64,000 nt of DNA from Cerrena zonata (GCA_038087015.1 JASBNA010000002.1:1240001-1304000); one strand, 5' to 3'; numbered from the stretch's first letter, positions 1-12,585 are shown. Made by a program: numbers and translations. Notes: generated from the sequence alone by a model not told the origin.

Positions 1-2013
1 GAACACTCGGTTGCCATGCCCTCCCCAACTCATACGGATGCAAAGGCACAGCCTCCAAAACCAGTAGCTCATCCTACGCGATACTTCCGGCAACAATGCG
101 GCAATCCATTCAGAAACGGATTCGTCCAAACTAGCAAGCACTATCATCTCCATATCTAGTATATTCACGCGACTCTACGCTGCTGGAATTATATTCTCCT
201 TCAAAAAGCAATAACAAACTCAGGCTCGTTCGTGTTACGAGACTTCAACTCAAACCCACGCGTCGCTCTAGTCACATCTTCACTTACGTGAATAGAACCA
301 TAAAAACGAACATCGATTTGTTGTATCTTTTCGTCGTATCCATCCAAACAACAACCAACATTTAATGGACCTGCCCGAACTGTCCTAGTCTGCTCCAACG
401 CCACCTCAATTTTCGCGTCCGATTCTCAAGCACATTCAAGCACTCATTCGCGGGAACTACTAGTACACCTACACAACACACTAAACCCCCCTCGTCGGAC
501 TCCGTCGAGGTTTGCCTCTGTTTGCCATCAAGGCGAATCTCTATCGAGATTGTGAAGAGTGCCACTCGGTGGCACTTCTCATCCCAGCTGACACACATAA
601 TGAAATCCCCACTCTCCCGTCCCTCCTTTACCCATCTCGCACACCTTCGTACCACGTTGCATAAGGAAATCTCAGGCTATTTGCAATCCCTTGACGTCTT
701 TCGGCTCGCCTGATTGACAGAATTTTCAATCTTCTCAACTTCAACCCTCGGCCTTCATTACAAGTCGTCGCCACTTCGATGTGAGGTAATCAGGGCAGTA
801 TGTCAACAGCAGATCATCCCTGGGTCTAACTTAAAGCATCCAAGGTCCCTGAAATGTCCAACCAGGAATGGAATACACCATTCCACAAACCACTATACAT
901 ATGTACATAATGTGTATGTATACATGGTCTATGACCATGATTCACTCCTCAAGCATTTCTCATTATCTTTAGCACTAAACTGTAGTATCCGCCTGTATAC
1001 CGAGCCTTTCTCGATCAAGTGGGCAATGGTAAGCCCGGCGAACAAGATCGCGAAAAGGTTCACTTCCAGGGTGTATGTTCGATCTGCGCCGACCATAACC
1101 AGCTGTCTCGGGTGTGAAATGGTACATATCTATGATAGCACAAACGGAAAAGTAAGTCTAATTTACTTTTCTTGTTCTACAGTTGTCAGAATCTGGCAGC
1201 GGGATGTTCGAAAGTTAGATCCAAAGGCGGAGGTAGGGTGAACAGCCGGGCCTGCAGCTAATACTTTTCAAGGCCAAGTCGATGAGTGTCCGAACAATTT
1301 TGTGTTGACATACATTTATAACGCATCTCTGAAGGCTCCGATTTCAGGGTGTGTTAAATGGTATTTCTGTGGTCTTACACGGAATATATTATGGTTTAGT
1401 AGGTACCAGTCTAGCTAGGACTGTTCTCTTACTGAACTATTATGTCCTGCCTTGATTGTGACGTTTACGGATAGTGTCAAAAAACCGAATAAAATGGCAG
1501 GTTTCGTTTGTTCATGATGCCCACCAGCGTCGAATATGACCGGGTCTAGTTCGGTCCACACAACGACCCTACGTATTTGCACGCAATCAGTTCTACCATA
1601 ACAATCACAGAGAACGTCTTCATATTAGCGTAAAAGTGATACGGGGAAACCCCTCGATGAGTGTATTGTATGAATGTATGAATGCAGAAACAGAACTATA
1701 AATGAATGCGGCAATAGTGACAAAGTCCGAAACAGCCGAGACCAAGAAGTTGCAACACAAAAAGATTCGAAAGGGTAGAAAAAGCTATATTACCCTTCTG
1801 AATCCTATCTTCCAATCCCAAACGCGCCCTTCAACCATCTCCATCTTCCTTTCGCTCTCCGCGCCCTTCCTTCAGCAGGTTCTGATGGTTGTTCATAACC
1901 ATGTTCTTCATCACCCGCTCCTCCTCCCACATGATCGCCAAAAAGCGATCTAACCTCTTGTTCTCCGTCTTCATCTCCTCTCGGTGTCCCAACATTACTC
2001 ACATCACCGTCGC
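1..2013. other. No gene recognised
   Basis: I see no ORF chain with a recognisable protein in this stretch on either strand. The longest open frames are short and lack family motifs or a convincing series of exons. The right part, near 1,700-2,000, is CT-rich on the + strand and lies just downstream of the NIPA stop codon, so it probably holds the 3' untranslated region of that gene. Confidence 0.5.
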
Positions 2014-4102
2014 TCAGAACTCTCTCATCCCTCCTGGTGCGGTGATCTTCCCGTTAGAGGATACCCTTTTCCTCGCTCTCCCGCTATTACTCCTTCTCGA
2101 GTCCCTATTGACTAAAGCGAATCCAGGACTCATAGGACTCAACCCAATTGAGAAGCCCGTCACAGTCCCCGACGGCGCACCGGGCGACAATGGGTACGGG
2201 AACAACGACTGTGAATGTCTCGGTGTAGTATAAGTATGCGAATGTGAAAGTGAATGTTGTGTCGAAGAATTGGAAATAGAAGGTGTCAGAGCGGAAGTTG
2301 CCCGTTGTCGAGGGAGGCGAGTGATGCGGGATGAAGCCTCTGTCGCGGAATGAGGAGGCGATGTCGCGGGGAATGCAGAAACCACCGAGTCAGTTTGTCC
2401 TCGGTGGTGAATGTGAGATGTGACTTTGGGAGGTGCTTGCGGGTTGATGCGTAACGAAGCGTAATCCCTTGGTTTCCTCCCTCGGGATTCTTCTGGGATC
2501 GGTACGATTCCCAGACCGATTCCATGTCCTTCTTCATTATCGCCATCAGGTGAGAGTAAGACTTCGTCTTGCCTAGAACCTGAATGTCTTTGAGTGATCA
2601 TAGGCAGAGGTTCGTCTTCGAATGGTTCGTGTATGACTTCTTCATGTTCGGCGAGTTCGACGTGAGGTTCTGGCTCTTCCCACCAAGAAGCAAGGTCTAT
2701 ACTTATGCCTCCACTTGGAGGGAATGAGACAATCCAGACACCGGCAAGAAGGACTGTGATACCAAGTGTGACGAGAAGTAGGTGTTTTGTAGACAGTAAT
2801 GAGAACTGGTCAAAATAGACAAGTCCGTTCACTATAGACGAGAGGTTGTAGAGACAAAATGCCACTGTAATATGATATAAATATAAACATCCTCACGAGT
2901 GTGATAGTAGAAATTAACTCACATGGACAAATCAGCGTAGGATTCGCCAACACGAGGCTCTTGTGCATATACCATAGTTGTAGTAATGCACAAATAACGA
3001 GCCCAATTACCAGAACCCAGGCTTGCCATCTCCAGAATTGATTCTTACCCCCAATGGTCAAAACGAGTAGCTCAACACCACTCTTTGCAAAGAGTAGACA
3101 CATTCCGGAGATGATACCAGAAAAGGAAGCATAGGACATAGCAAGGAATAATGGGGTCCGTGTGGACGTGGTATATGGTGAAAACAAGGATGATGGTGAG
3201 GGCGACGGCGAACGAGATGTAGATGGTTTGCGGTCAATGAGTGGAGTGCGTTCGGTGGTGATTTGTGTTGGGTCAAAAGCAGACGATGGTGTGGCAGCTG
3301 TTGTAAGGATGGTGGGTGCCGTGGTAGGTGCAACGAGAGGTGACAATGGTGGGGATGCAATTAGTTCAATACGATTTCTTCGTGTGTAAGAGAACTCGAC
3401 TATGTGAGTCTATGATTTCTTTCGTCAAAATATATTCTGTTTCCCGTAAGTGAATACGCAACGTACCACAGCCAAACAAACGACAGTAAAGATTCCAAGA
3501 AGGGAGAAGTATGCAATGAATGCGGGTCGGCTAAACAGAACCAGAAGATCTTCTAGGGAGTGGTTGGGTTCTGGTACAATACCAAAGACAGCTATAAGAA
3601 CGGCCCCTCCAGCAATGAAGAGTGTTCCAAGAAGCATCCAAATAGAGAACGCGTCGCCGAGTAGTATCCGAGCAAAGAAGGCGTTCCATAGCAGCGAAAC
3701 GGCACCCAGAGGAGCTAGGATTACGACTGGCAAGGACGCGATCTGAAAGACAGAACCAAAGAGATTCGAGGATATGAAGATTCCTGTATGAAATTCAAGA
3801 TGTGACTGAGTAGGTAGTCGAATTGAAACGCACCGAATCCAAGTAACCAGAGACTAGAAACCCGTCAGGTACGATCGAAACATGCGACATACATGAACTC
3901 ACGGTCTCCGATGTTCAACTTTCCTCTGTTCTTCCGGCAATGCCTGGTTCTGGACATGACTCTTCCTCTGTATTGTCAACCCCAAAGATTGGATAAATGA
4001 AGCGAGGAGGCCAACAATAATTCCGGCGGGAATAGAGATGTGTGATTCCACATCGGAGCCTGGACTCGCCATGAAGTTCATGGCTGTTGATTGAACATCC
4101 AT
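2014..4102 (-). CDS. NIPA-type magnesium transporter
   Basis: Multi-pass membrane protein of the NIPA (DUF803) family, which is linked to Mg2+ transport. Translation starts at ATG 4102. Exon 1 carries the family N-terminus (IPAGIIVGLLASFIQSLGLTI, then QRKSH). The next exon, ending near 3,470, carries LPVVILAPLGAVSLLWNAFF and the loop FGIVPEPNHSLEDLL. Later exons give ASFSGIISGMCLLFAKSGVELL, then WVLVIGLVICALLQLWYMHKSL and a last pair of membrane segments near 2,860-2,700. A Ser/Pro-rich cytoplasmic loop lies between (about 3,350-3,180) and a long polar tail follows (2,690-2,014). At least five introns are implied. It is divergent from the gene starting at 4437, with 334 bp between the start codons. 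The family call is strong; Mg specificity is inferred from the family. Confidence 0.85.
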
Positions 4103-4436
4103 GATGGAGTGAGATGACGACGTCCAGCCTGTTTGCTGGACGAAGGGTAGAGGAAGGAAGGATCAAACTTTCGAGGCTGTGGGGAAGGCAGCTGGTAGTG
4201 GAATGCGACTGAAATGTGCAACTCCACTGAAGCTGCCAATATATTATGTATACCCGCTTGCCTTTCTTGGCTTTCCCCACCGACGCGCCTGTGGCTTCAA
4301 CTTTGCTCCTCACACGCGTTTCAGGGTCCTCACTTGCAGAGACGATCACTTACTGAAAGGTCGCAACGTTCGAGTATCGACTCGGATACGACTGTCGAGC
4401 AGTCACGCCCTCTTCTGTATATTTGATATCATCCCG

Positions 4437-6356
4437 ATGGCCCCAGTGGTATTAAAGCAGCTCCTCAGTAAACCGTTTGGCCCATTCCGTGACTCGGAAA
4501 TATTAAACCCTTCTTGTAAGAGTATCAGAACGAAACCTCTCGAGCTGAAAGATGTTGTCCTTAGAGGTGATGGCAAGATCGTGGGGTATGTATTTTACCT
4601 ACTTACAATCGTCGCATGCCAATCATAGACTTGCCATCAGGCTCGATACTACCGAACCATACCAGAAAGAGCATGAAAATTATAAGACCGTCAAAATCTC
4701 TGGTACACTGGAGATTATGGAGCTCTCATGGCTTTCAGAATCTGGTCGTCGACGTCTGGAAACTGCTCTCCATGAACGCAGTAATTCTCCTCTCACGCTG
4801 GAACGCCTCTACGGTACCAGGACAAGCAAGCACAATGGTAAGTCCGGGCTAACCATCAAGGTCAACATTGTGGCCACCAAGAGTATGACCGTTGGCTACC
4901 TCACCTGTGAGTCTAGATACTTCAAGGTATTGCATTCCCCGCATCTGAATCTGAGAAAATGCATAGCTGACCACGTCTCAAATGGACTACGAATCGATAC
5001 TGTGAACGCCGACTGGTAAACATAACGATTATTCTACAATTAAATTTCCGGTTATGTTAACCTTTCGTCTTTCACAGTCATCGGTGGTTTTTGGTGACTT
5101 CGATGCAAGACTCGTCCTTCCAAAAATCTCGTCTTTTCCTAGGTCGCTATCGCACCCTCCGTGTCCTCAGAGACGCGCTCGAATACGACCAGAAAATAAG
5201 ACGATCGAACGAACCCACCCTGCATGCTGATCGTGCACCCGTATGGTTTGCACGTCTATACCTTCGACGAATGCGCGAGTTGGCCGAAGACGAACAAGCC
5301 GCTGTACATCTCTCATCTGAGGAATCCGACTCTGAACACATTGAACACAGTATTAGGCCATACCAAATTCGAGCCCTTCGACATCAGAGCAAGCGAGATA
5401 TCCTCCGCTTGTTTCGAAAACATGCCTCTTGGCTGATACACGACCAAGAGATTCGGGTCCATAAACAGAAACGTTTATTCGATCCTGCTTCGTGGAGACG
5501 TTGGTTAAGCCGCGGGGAAGATGCAGACGAAATGTTTGCGGATGATGAAAGCGGCGGAAGTGGTGACGATAATATGGACGTAGACGATCATCCTCGACTT
5601 TCCGCTGTTGCTCGAGGTAAACGCAAAGCGTCAGATGTAAGAGCACTTGTTCTCATCTCTAGCAAATTAAACTAAGATCACCCTCCTAGCGTTCGCCTGA
5701 ACGTGACGATGACGACAACGAGCGTAGTGGAACTCGTCTTCGTCAGAGGTCACCTACACCTCAAGGCGACTACCAGATAGATACTCACTATCAACGTGAT
5801 TACGACCCCGATTTCTCTCCGTCCTCTGATCCAGATTGGAACCCCTCAAGCGAACCTTCCAACCCTTCACGACCACCTACCCCCGACTCTCCAACACTCC
5901 GTGACAGGGTCCGAAGTCTGAGTACAGCCTTCTACCACGAACCAGACCCACCAAAGTCTGCACTATGGTACTGTCCAGTAGAGACATGCTACTACTGCAT
6001 TGACCTGCTCGATCTGGACGAAGAACAGCTTAGTGCGTTGGATCAGGATGTTGCGAAAAGGCTGACTGCGAAAGTGGGAAACTGGAACCTTCATGATGAT
6101 TGGGTAATGCAAGCTTGCAAAGCGATGTCTCGAGCGCATTATCATAAGCATTTGCGGTCTGCTCATGTTAAGATGTGGTGGGATAAGTGGAATCGGGTAA
6201 GCAGTCAATTTAACTATTCATGATCACTAGTCTCATACCTCGTTTATTATATAGCCTCGCTTGGCTTATGCCAATGAGAATGAGAATGAAGGGACAGCTG
6301 AAGAACAACAAGAAGATGCACCTGGTCGTTCGTTTGTGAAGCAGGAGGATAACTAA
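4437..6356 (+). CDS. Unrecognised protein with C2H2-like C-terminus
   Basis: A six-exon chain reads cleanly. ATG 4437 opens exon 1; a GTATGT intron (4586-4628) joins KIVG to LAIRLDTTEP. Further introns lie near 4,906-4,970, 5,019-5,078, 5,638-5,690 and 6,197-6,255. The stop is TAA 6354-6356. The N-terminal half is a globular-looking region. The centre is charged, with a basic stretch (RLFRKHASWLIHDQEIR) followed by acidic Asp/Glu/Ser runs and KRKAS, which looks nuclear. The C-terminus has CPVETC, and about 60 residues later HLRSAH, so the four ligands of a C2H2 finger are present but with an unusually long loop. I do not recognise the family. It is convergent with HSP104. A role in the nucleus is only inferred. 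Confidence 0.6.
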
Positions 6357-6625
6357 CTGTTTTCCGTTTTCTTGGATGATGACCATATACTTGGATGTTT
6401 GGTATAATGTGTTTATGTACCGTTGTCTTGAAGGTTCAAACCACTTATTCATCAAACTAGACATGAGAGCAAACGAAAAAAACTATAATACAGTTTCAAT
6501 GAGGTATATACAAAAATATTGCGACCAAGATTATTCCGATTGTACAATGCTCAATATGTCCCACCACCCTATTTTAATCGATCCTATATGCTACACTTCA
6601 TTATTCATTCTTGACAGAAACGAGT

Positions 6626-9600
6626 TTAGTCCATCTCTTCGATCTCGATATCATCATCCTCGTCCCAATCCACATCCATACCATCCGACTGATGACCTTC
6701 GTGGTTCGGTACAATGACAAGACGATTATGCGGTCCATCGAACCTGATCTTGACAGTCTCACCAGGAAGTACCTTCTCACCCAGGATCATGATACTCAAT
6801 GGATTGAGCAACTCTTGTTGGATGGTACGATTGAGAGGACGAGCACCGTATATAGGTGAATAACCGATAGAGCAGAGGTACTGTTTCGCATCAGGGGTCG
6901 ACGTCGAGTGACATCTTCCTGTCCACGAGACGTTCTTGGACCTCTTTGAGACGGATGTCGACGATCTTGAGGATGCTCTTCTGAGACAAAGTACGCTATA
7001 ATAATGATTATCAGTATACAAGTTGAACGAAAGTGAAAGTGAAAGTGAAAGTGAAAGTGGTGATACTTACGAAGATGACGATCTCGTCGATACGGTTGAC
7101 GAACTCAGGCGGGAAGTGTCCCTGGATCGCACCGAACACAAGTTCACGGGTATGTGGTCTGACGGGACCCTCGCCCATATCGTTAAGGAACGCCGCACCA
7201 AGGTTACTCGTCATGATGATGACGGTATTCCTGAAATCGACAATACGGCCTTGACCATCTGTGAGACGACCATCATCAAGGACTTGTAAAAAGAGGGTGA
7301 CAAATTCTCGTGATGCCTTTTCGATTTCGTCGATAAGCACGATGGAATATGGTTTGCGACGGATGTATTCGGTAAGTTGGCCACCTTGGTCGTGACCAAC
7401 GTATCCCGGGGGAGCACCAATGAGACGAGCGATAGCGTGTTTCTCGGAGTATTCGGAGCCGTCAATACGAATCATGGCATCGGGGGAATCGAAGAGGATG
7501 GTTGCGAGCTGTAAGACGAAAGCCAATCAGCAAACTGATCTGATATAGAAGAAGGAAAATAACTTACCGTCTTGCTCAACAAAGTCTTACCGGTACCAGA
7601 GGGACCAGCGAACAAGAAGCTAGCGATGGGTCTCTGAGCATTCCCAAGACCCGACCTGCTAAGACGAATTGCATTTGCAACAGCCTTCACCGCCTCGGGT
7701 TGACCAACAACGCTCTCCGCCAGGATCCTCTCCATTCTCAACAACTTCTCCTTCTCCGAGCTCATCAACCTCGTCACAGGGATGTTCGTCCACCTAGCGA
7801 CGATCTCCGCAATCGCTTCTGGAGTAACAGTATCAGAACCACCTCCCTGCTGATTCGCATCTTCTTCAGCCTTCTTTGCCTCGAGTTGCGCCAATCGAGA
7901 TTGCAAATCAGGCAAAGCGTAGTACCGAAGGTCAGAGGCTGTTGCAAGATCATATCGACGTTCGGCTTCATCAGCCTTGGCTTTGAGTTCGTCGATCTTT
8001 TTGCGCACGTTCTGGATCTCTGAACCACGGGCCTTCTCGGTTTCGTAAGCGGCGAGCATAGGTTGGAGTTGGTCTTCGACATCGGCGATGGCTTTGCGTG
8101 CGAGTTTGAGACGCTCTTTAGAAGCATCATCTTTCTCCCGTTCGAGTGCGTGAATTTCCACTTCGAGCTCCAGTTTGCGGCGTTGGAGTTTGTCGATGGC
8201 TTCTGGAGCCGTTTCTCGAGTCACGCGTACACTATAGATTAAAGATATTTAGTATTGAATTAGCGTCTTTGGGAAAAGGGATATACATACCTAGCACAAG
8301 CTTCGTCGACCAAGTCAATCGCCGAATCGGGAAGTCTTCTCGAGGTAAGGTAACGGTTGGCGAGAGTAGCCGCCTGTATAAGTGCAGGATCGAGAATACG
8401 AACACCGTGGTGGACCTCGTATTTCTCTCGGATACCACGAAGGATGCTAATGGTGTCGGGTACAGAAGGTTCGTTAACGAGGACTTGAGCGAATCGACGT
8501 TCGAAGGCAGCATCAACTTCGATATATTTCCTGTATTCAGCCAGAGTGGTAGCACCAATGCAACGAAGTTTGCCTCTAGCCAACATGGGCTTCAACAGAT
8601 TCGCAGCATCCATGCCTCCGCCTTCGGAGCCACGACCAGCCATGATGAGGTGCAATTCATCGATGAAGAGGATGACGCCGGTGCCTTCTTCGGAAGCTTT
8701 CTCGATTTCGTTCAGAACCGATTTGATACGTTCCTCGTACTCGCCCTTGTATTTAGCACCAGCCATGAGCGCACCCATATCTAGTGAATAAAGACGAGCA
8801 ATGAGGGAGGCGGGAACGTCACGGTTAACGATACGTTGAGCGAGACCTTCAGCAATTGATGTTTTGCCAACACCGGGTTCACCTATGAGGACCGGGTTGT
8901 TCTTCGTCCTGTAAAGATACTCGTCAGAATTATGAGATTGAATGAGAATATTTTGTTACTTACCTTCGACAGAGGATACGAACAACACGACGAATTTCGT
9001 TGTCACGACCAATCACGGGATCGATTTTGCCCTCCTCAGCAAGAGCAGTAAGGTCGATAGCATATTTGTTTAGTGCGTCAAAACCTTGTTCAGCGTTCTT
9101 GGTATCGACCCTTCTGTTACCCCTGAATTGGTCGATCGCCGTTTTCAAAGATGCTTCGGTGAGGCCTGCTTCTTTAAGGACAGGTTGTAATGAAGGATCC
9201 TTGACGAGAGCAGCAAGAACATGATCTTGAGCAATATAGGAATCGTGCATAGTCTTCCGTAGAGATTCTGCCTCCCGGAGGACTTTGAGTGTCTGACTGC
9301 TAAGAGTGATTTCATCGGGAGGTGGGGATTGTGTAGGGAGGCGAACAATTATACGTTGTAATGCACGTTTTACGATTGTCTGAAGATTGTGATTAGTATT
9401 TTGTATGCCCTTGAGTTGTGTAAGTAAACTTACTGGGTCACCGCCGGCTCTTTGGATGACGGAGTTGAACAGGGAGTTTCCCGTATTTTGGGAGGTACCC
9501 TCTCCAGCACTCTCGTTTAGGAGAACCGATGCAAGATGTGCGGGATAGACTATTCAAAAATGCAGTTAGACACAATGAGACGGGCATATAGTGAGGAAAA

Positions 9601-9692
9601 TATTAGATACCTTGTGCGTTATCATGATCCTTTGCGAGCTGGATAGCCGCACTCAGTGACTCCTGAGTTTTGTCAGTGAAGTTGAGCGACAT
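6626..9692 (-). CDS. HSP104-type AAA+ disaggregase (apparent frameshift)
   Basis: Hexameric ATP-driven protein disaggregase of the Hsp104/ClpB family. It starts at ATG 9692 ([20 protein letters not shown]). An N-terminal Clp repeat domain is followed by AAA1 with Walker A GEPGVGKT and Walker B VILFIDE. A coiled-coil middle domain follows (about 8,224-7,850), then AAA2 with Walker A GPSGTGKT, Walker B SIVLIDE and sensor IIMTSN. The acidic tail [10 protein letters not shown] fits the cytosolic/nuclear Hsp104 branch rather than mitochondrial Hsp78. About seven introns interrupt it. The frame breaks at 6894-6897: the conserved reading DVDP, then DAKQYL, needs one base fewer in a run of four G on the + strand, otherwise a TGA follows at once. 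No intron explains this, so an assembly indel or a real truncation is implied. Confidence 0.9.
7029..7059. repeat. (GAAAGT)n microsatellite in an HSP104 intron
   Basis: About five tandem copies of GAAAGT lie inside the intron just 3' of the [10 protein letters not shown] exon of HSP104. On the gene strand the repeat is a pyrimidine-rich (ACTTTC)n tract directly after the donor. Confidence 0.85.
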
Positions 9693-10046
9693 GAGGGGTT
9701 GCTAGTAGATAAAGCAAAGCCTGAGAGTAAGTTTGTATGTCAGAAGGATGAGCTTAAGTTGAGCTGGGTATCAAAGTTGGAGAATAAGAGGTGACCGGGG
9801 AGGCAAGGTTATATACTGAACGAGGTGCATAGGGGAGAACAATCTCGAACGCAAGCCTATCTTCACTTGGTCCATTCCTGTCAATTCTAGTCCGAGCGAG
9901 AATTCGGGCGAATCTTCGAGTGATGTCACTTCCATGTCAGGACAGGACCATGACCGTACCTCCCCAATAGGCAGTTTGCTCCCACGCTCCCGACCCGCCT
10001 ATGGCCGACGGTCGTTTGTACACCGATGCACACAACATCGACCACC
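9693..10046. promoter_or_regulatory. Shared divergent promoter of HSP104 and NDUFS6
   Basis: The start codons of HSP104 (9692, -) and the complex I subunit (10047, +) are 354 bp apart, so one intergenic stretch must serve both. On the HSP104 side a TATATAA lies at 9809-9815 (minus strand), about 117 bp upstream of its ATG. Heat-shock-element-like GAA/TTC units lie further out. Confidence 0.55.
9900..9918. promoter_or_regulatory. Possible degenerate heat-shock element
   Basis: GAATTC (9900-9905) is followed by GAA-tc-TTC (9910-9917). The second pair has the nGAAnnTTCn geometry that Hsf1 trimers bind; the spacing between the two pairs is irregular. It sits about 90 bp upstream of the HSP104 TATA-like box, a sensible position. 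This is a weak call from pattern alone. Confidence 0.3.
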
Positions 10047-10716
10047 ATGCTTCGCCGCGTCCTCCAAGGGTCTCGAGGCCACTCACCAGACTCTCTTCGT
10101 CGTCATCCTCTTCTGTCCCCTGCTGAGGCCAAGGCCGCAGACCTCGCCAAGGTCCCCGTTGGTGTCCAGCAAGCACCGAACCATCCAACAACATGGTCAA
10201 CTAACCAAAGGGCGCGACCTGGTCCCCAATCAGGAGCTCGATTCGAGCAAACTATTATGGAGCTCCAACCCCAACCTTTGGCTGCCATCGAGATGATTGC
10301 GAATGAGCCAATACGTGTTGTACATGGTAGGAAAGCGGTTTGTGATGGCGGTACGTTACCAATAATGCTATCTGGGGTTACTGCGTTATTGAACGTTAAA
10401 TGCCTGCAGGAGGAGGACCTCTCGGTCACCCAAAGATTTTTATCAACTTGGTACGTCTGTATGCATTACCATCCAAACCTTGTATTCATTCAGTATTCCA
10501 GGACAAGGCAGGTCCTCGGCCGTGCGGGTACGTTCAAAGTATTCGGTTCATAAATTCAGGCGTTCTGATTCGCTCCCCCCAATGCGCTTCCGTACATCTA
10601 GTTACTGGTAAGCTTTCGCCGTCCTTTCTTCCTTAACAGCATGTGCTGAACTAACCCATCTCTGTTCTAGTGGTCTGCGCTTTGAACAAGCTCCTCATCA
10701 CGGTCACGAGCACTGA
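10047..10716 (+). CDS. Complex I 13 kDa zinc subunit (NDUFS6-like)
   Basis: Accessory zinc-binding subunit of mitochondrial NADH:ubiquinone oxidoreductase. Exons are 10047-10350, 10410-10450, 10502-10527, 10602-10607 and 10671-10716, giving 140 residues. The N-terminus (MLRRVLQGSRGH) looks like a mitochondrial presequence; an in-frame ATG at 10026 would add seven residues. The family core is complete: VCDGGGGPLGHPK, then PRPCGYCGLRFEQ, ending HHGHEH. Zinc ligands are expected to be the Cys of VCDGG, the His of GHPK and the two Cys of CGYC. The CGYC motif is only recovered if the 6-nt exon TTACTG at 10602-10607 is included; direct splicing from 10527 to 10671 keeps the frame but yields CGG without Tyr and the last Cys. 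Divergent from HSP104. Confidence 0.9.
10602..10607 (+). other. 6-nt microexon of the NDUFS6-like gene
   Basis: The hexamer TTACTG is flanked by a good acceptor (CATCTAG) and donor (GTAAGC). Joined to the GG before it and the T after it, it supplies Gly-Tyr-Cys of the conserved zinc motif CGYCG. Confidence 0.8.
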
Positions 10717-12585
10717 TTCATTGCATCGCTATCCTGTATCACACCTTCGTAATGAAAAGCTCTTTAGACGGGAATCACCTAATCATCTCGCACCTCTAAC
10801 ACCATCATATGAAATGCTTCCACCCATTCGTCACAGGCCTGATGCCACAAAGATAAGCTCCAAAACCTCATAAGCTCTTACACCTTCAATCCTACCGTCA
10901 CACTTAACTCACACCACCACTGGCATGGATGACATATATTCTCTTCCCCGTACTCACATACTTTTGCAGCTCTTCACTTTATCACCGGAGAGAGCTCACC
11001 GAAACCACGCAATGCATTTTACAATTTGCTTTCGCAGGCGGTCCTTTCAGTCCAAACGATCAGTGGTCACGGCCGTGGCATTTTTTTCGATTCAAACTCT
11101 CGATGTAACTCCGAGCCCACTCCCTCGACAACACGGCAACTTACTGTCGCACGTTCTTCTAATCCCTTGTCCCTTTTTCACGCTGCTCCTTGTTCCGTCC
11201 TTGTATTGGTCTTTTCTATCAGTGTGAAAATCAGTGAGGTATTTGCGTCCTCGATGGATCGCCCGCGGCATGATTGAATGCTTGTTCGAGGCCTAAGGGA
11301 CAGAGATCTTTGCCTTGTGGTATCGTATCGATAAATATAGAAGCGCAAAACAAATCATTTCGAATTGCTCCAACTAAATTTCCTATGACGTTCCTTTTAC
11401 AACGTTTTCAGAAAGTAATCTCTGTGGTCTCTGTGAGAGATATAAAAAAATGGATGATGAGAGGGAGAGTGTACAAGTACATTAGTCTACGATAAATTTT
11501 GCGCAAGCCTCGCTCCGGGGTCAAAAAAAGGAACACCAACAACAAATGTGAATGAAGAACGAAGAAGAGAAGTTGAGAACAACAGAAATGGATAGGTAAT
11601 AATATCAGACGCTGTAAAGTAAAGTATAAAACGCGCAAATACGGATATCTTGTGGAAGCGGAAAGCAGAAGAATGGAAGTCGGGATGTGAGATGTGGATG
11701 TGGATGAAGTGGATGAGAGAGGTTCGATGATGGATGTTGGATGGGTGTATATGAATCAAATCAAGGGCCAGTAAGAACGGACGGAAAAACGAACGAAATG
11801 TACTAGAACTGGTGACAGTTGCGAGTCTTGACCCTGATAAAGAAAAAGAAATGAAGAGAACCCGGCGGAGTAAAAGGGTGCGCCAAAAAGTGCGTGGAGG
11901 TTCTTCTTTCTCTCCCAAAAAAATGAAAAACATTACACTGGGGATGGGGGAAAACAATGGGTTTGACAGGTCCGTTCAGAAAATGTACCAATAATAGGTG
12001 AGAGGGAAAAAGTATGGCTAGTGAGTGGGATGGAGTCGGTGTAAACCATGGGCGGAGAGATGAGGAGGGGGAAGGTGGTGTTGTGCGAACTTGAACATGC
12101 GACAATCCCAGAAAGACGACATTGTAGAAGTTCGGTTGGCACAGGCGGGTTCTAGTGTTGAGGATGAGGGCGGATTCAAGGACGGTGGGAGAGGCGGGAT
12201 CGAGTAGCAGAGGAAAGGATAAGGGAGTACAGAGGGGAGAGGAGAGACAGAGAAAAAAATCAAGGAGCGACGAGAGTTTACATGCCGAAAGGTGCGCAAA
12301 CAAAAAAAAAGAGGAGTGGGAACCCACGAATGTAGCCAGAGGGAATATTGGTGTGGTTCGTCAAGATGGAAGCAAAGAGCAATGCGATGCTGAATTTGGG
12401 AGAGTTGTGGCGGGTGACGTGAAAAGAAACCTAAATAGCCAAATGAATGTGTGGGTGGTTCGAGACTGCATATGCACAATGGGCTGGATGGAAAAGAGAC
12501 AGAAACTGACAGCGAGAGATGATGTGACTGAGAAAAGGCAGAGAGAAGAGCGGGAGCGAGAAGGGAGATGGAAAACCAGTCAATG
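10717..12585. other. Gene-free interval between convergent genes
   Basis: No protein recognised. The first few hundred bases are likely the 3' UTR of the complex I gene. From about 11,500 to 12,580 the + strand is very purine-rich (GA-rich), hence CT-rich on the kinase strand, which would be the long 3' flank of the kinase gene. Open frames here are low-complexity Ser/Pro/Phe-rich shadows. Confidence 0.5.

Noticed and set aside
714..1241. A 175-residue + strand open frame
   Set aside because: Composition is not protein-like, there is no ATG start at its left end, and no family was recognised.
11487..12480. Long minus-strand open frames rich in Ser, Pro, Phe and Leu
   Set aside because: They lie in a CT-rich tract just downstream of the kinase stop, overlap in several frames and have no domain motifs; more likely 3' flank.
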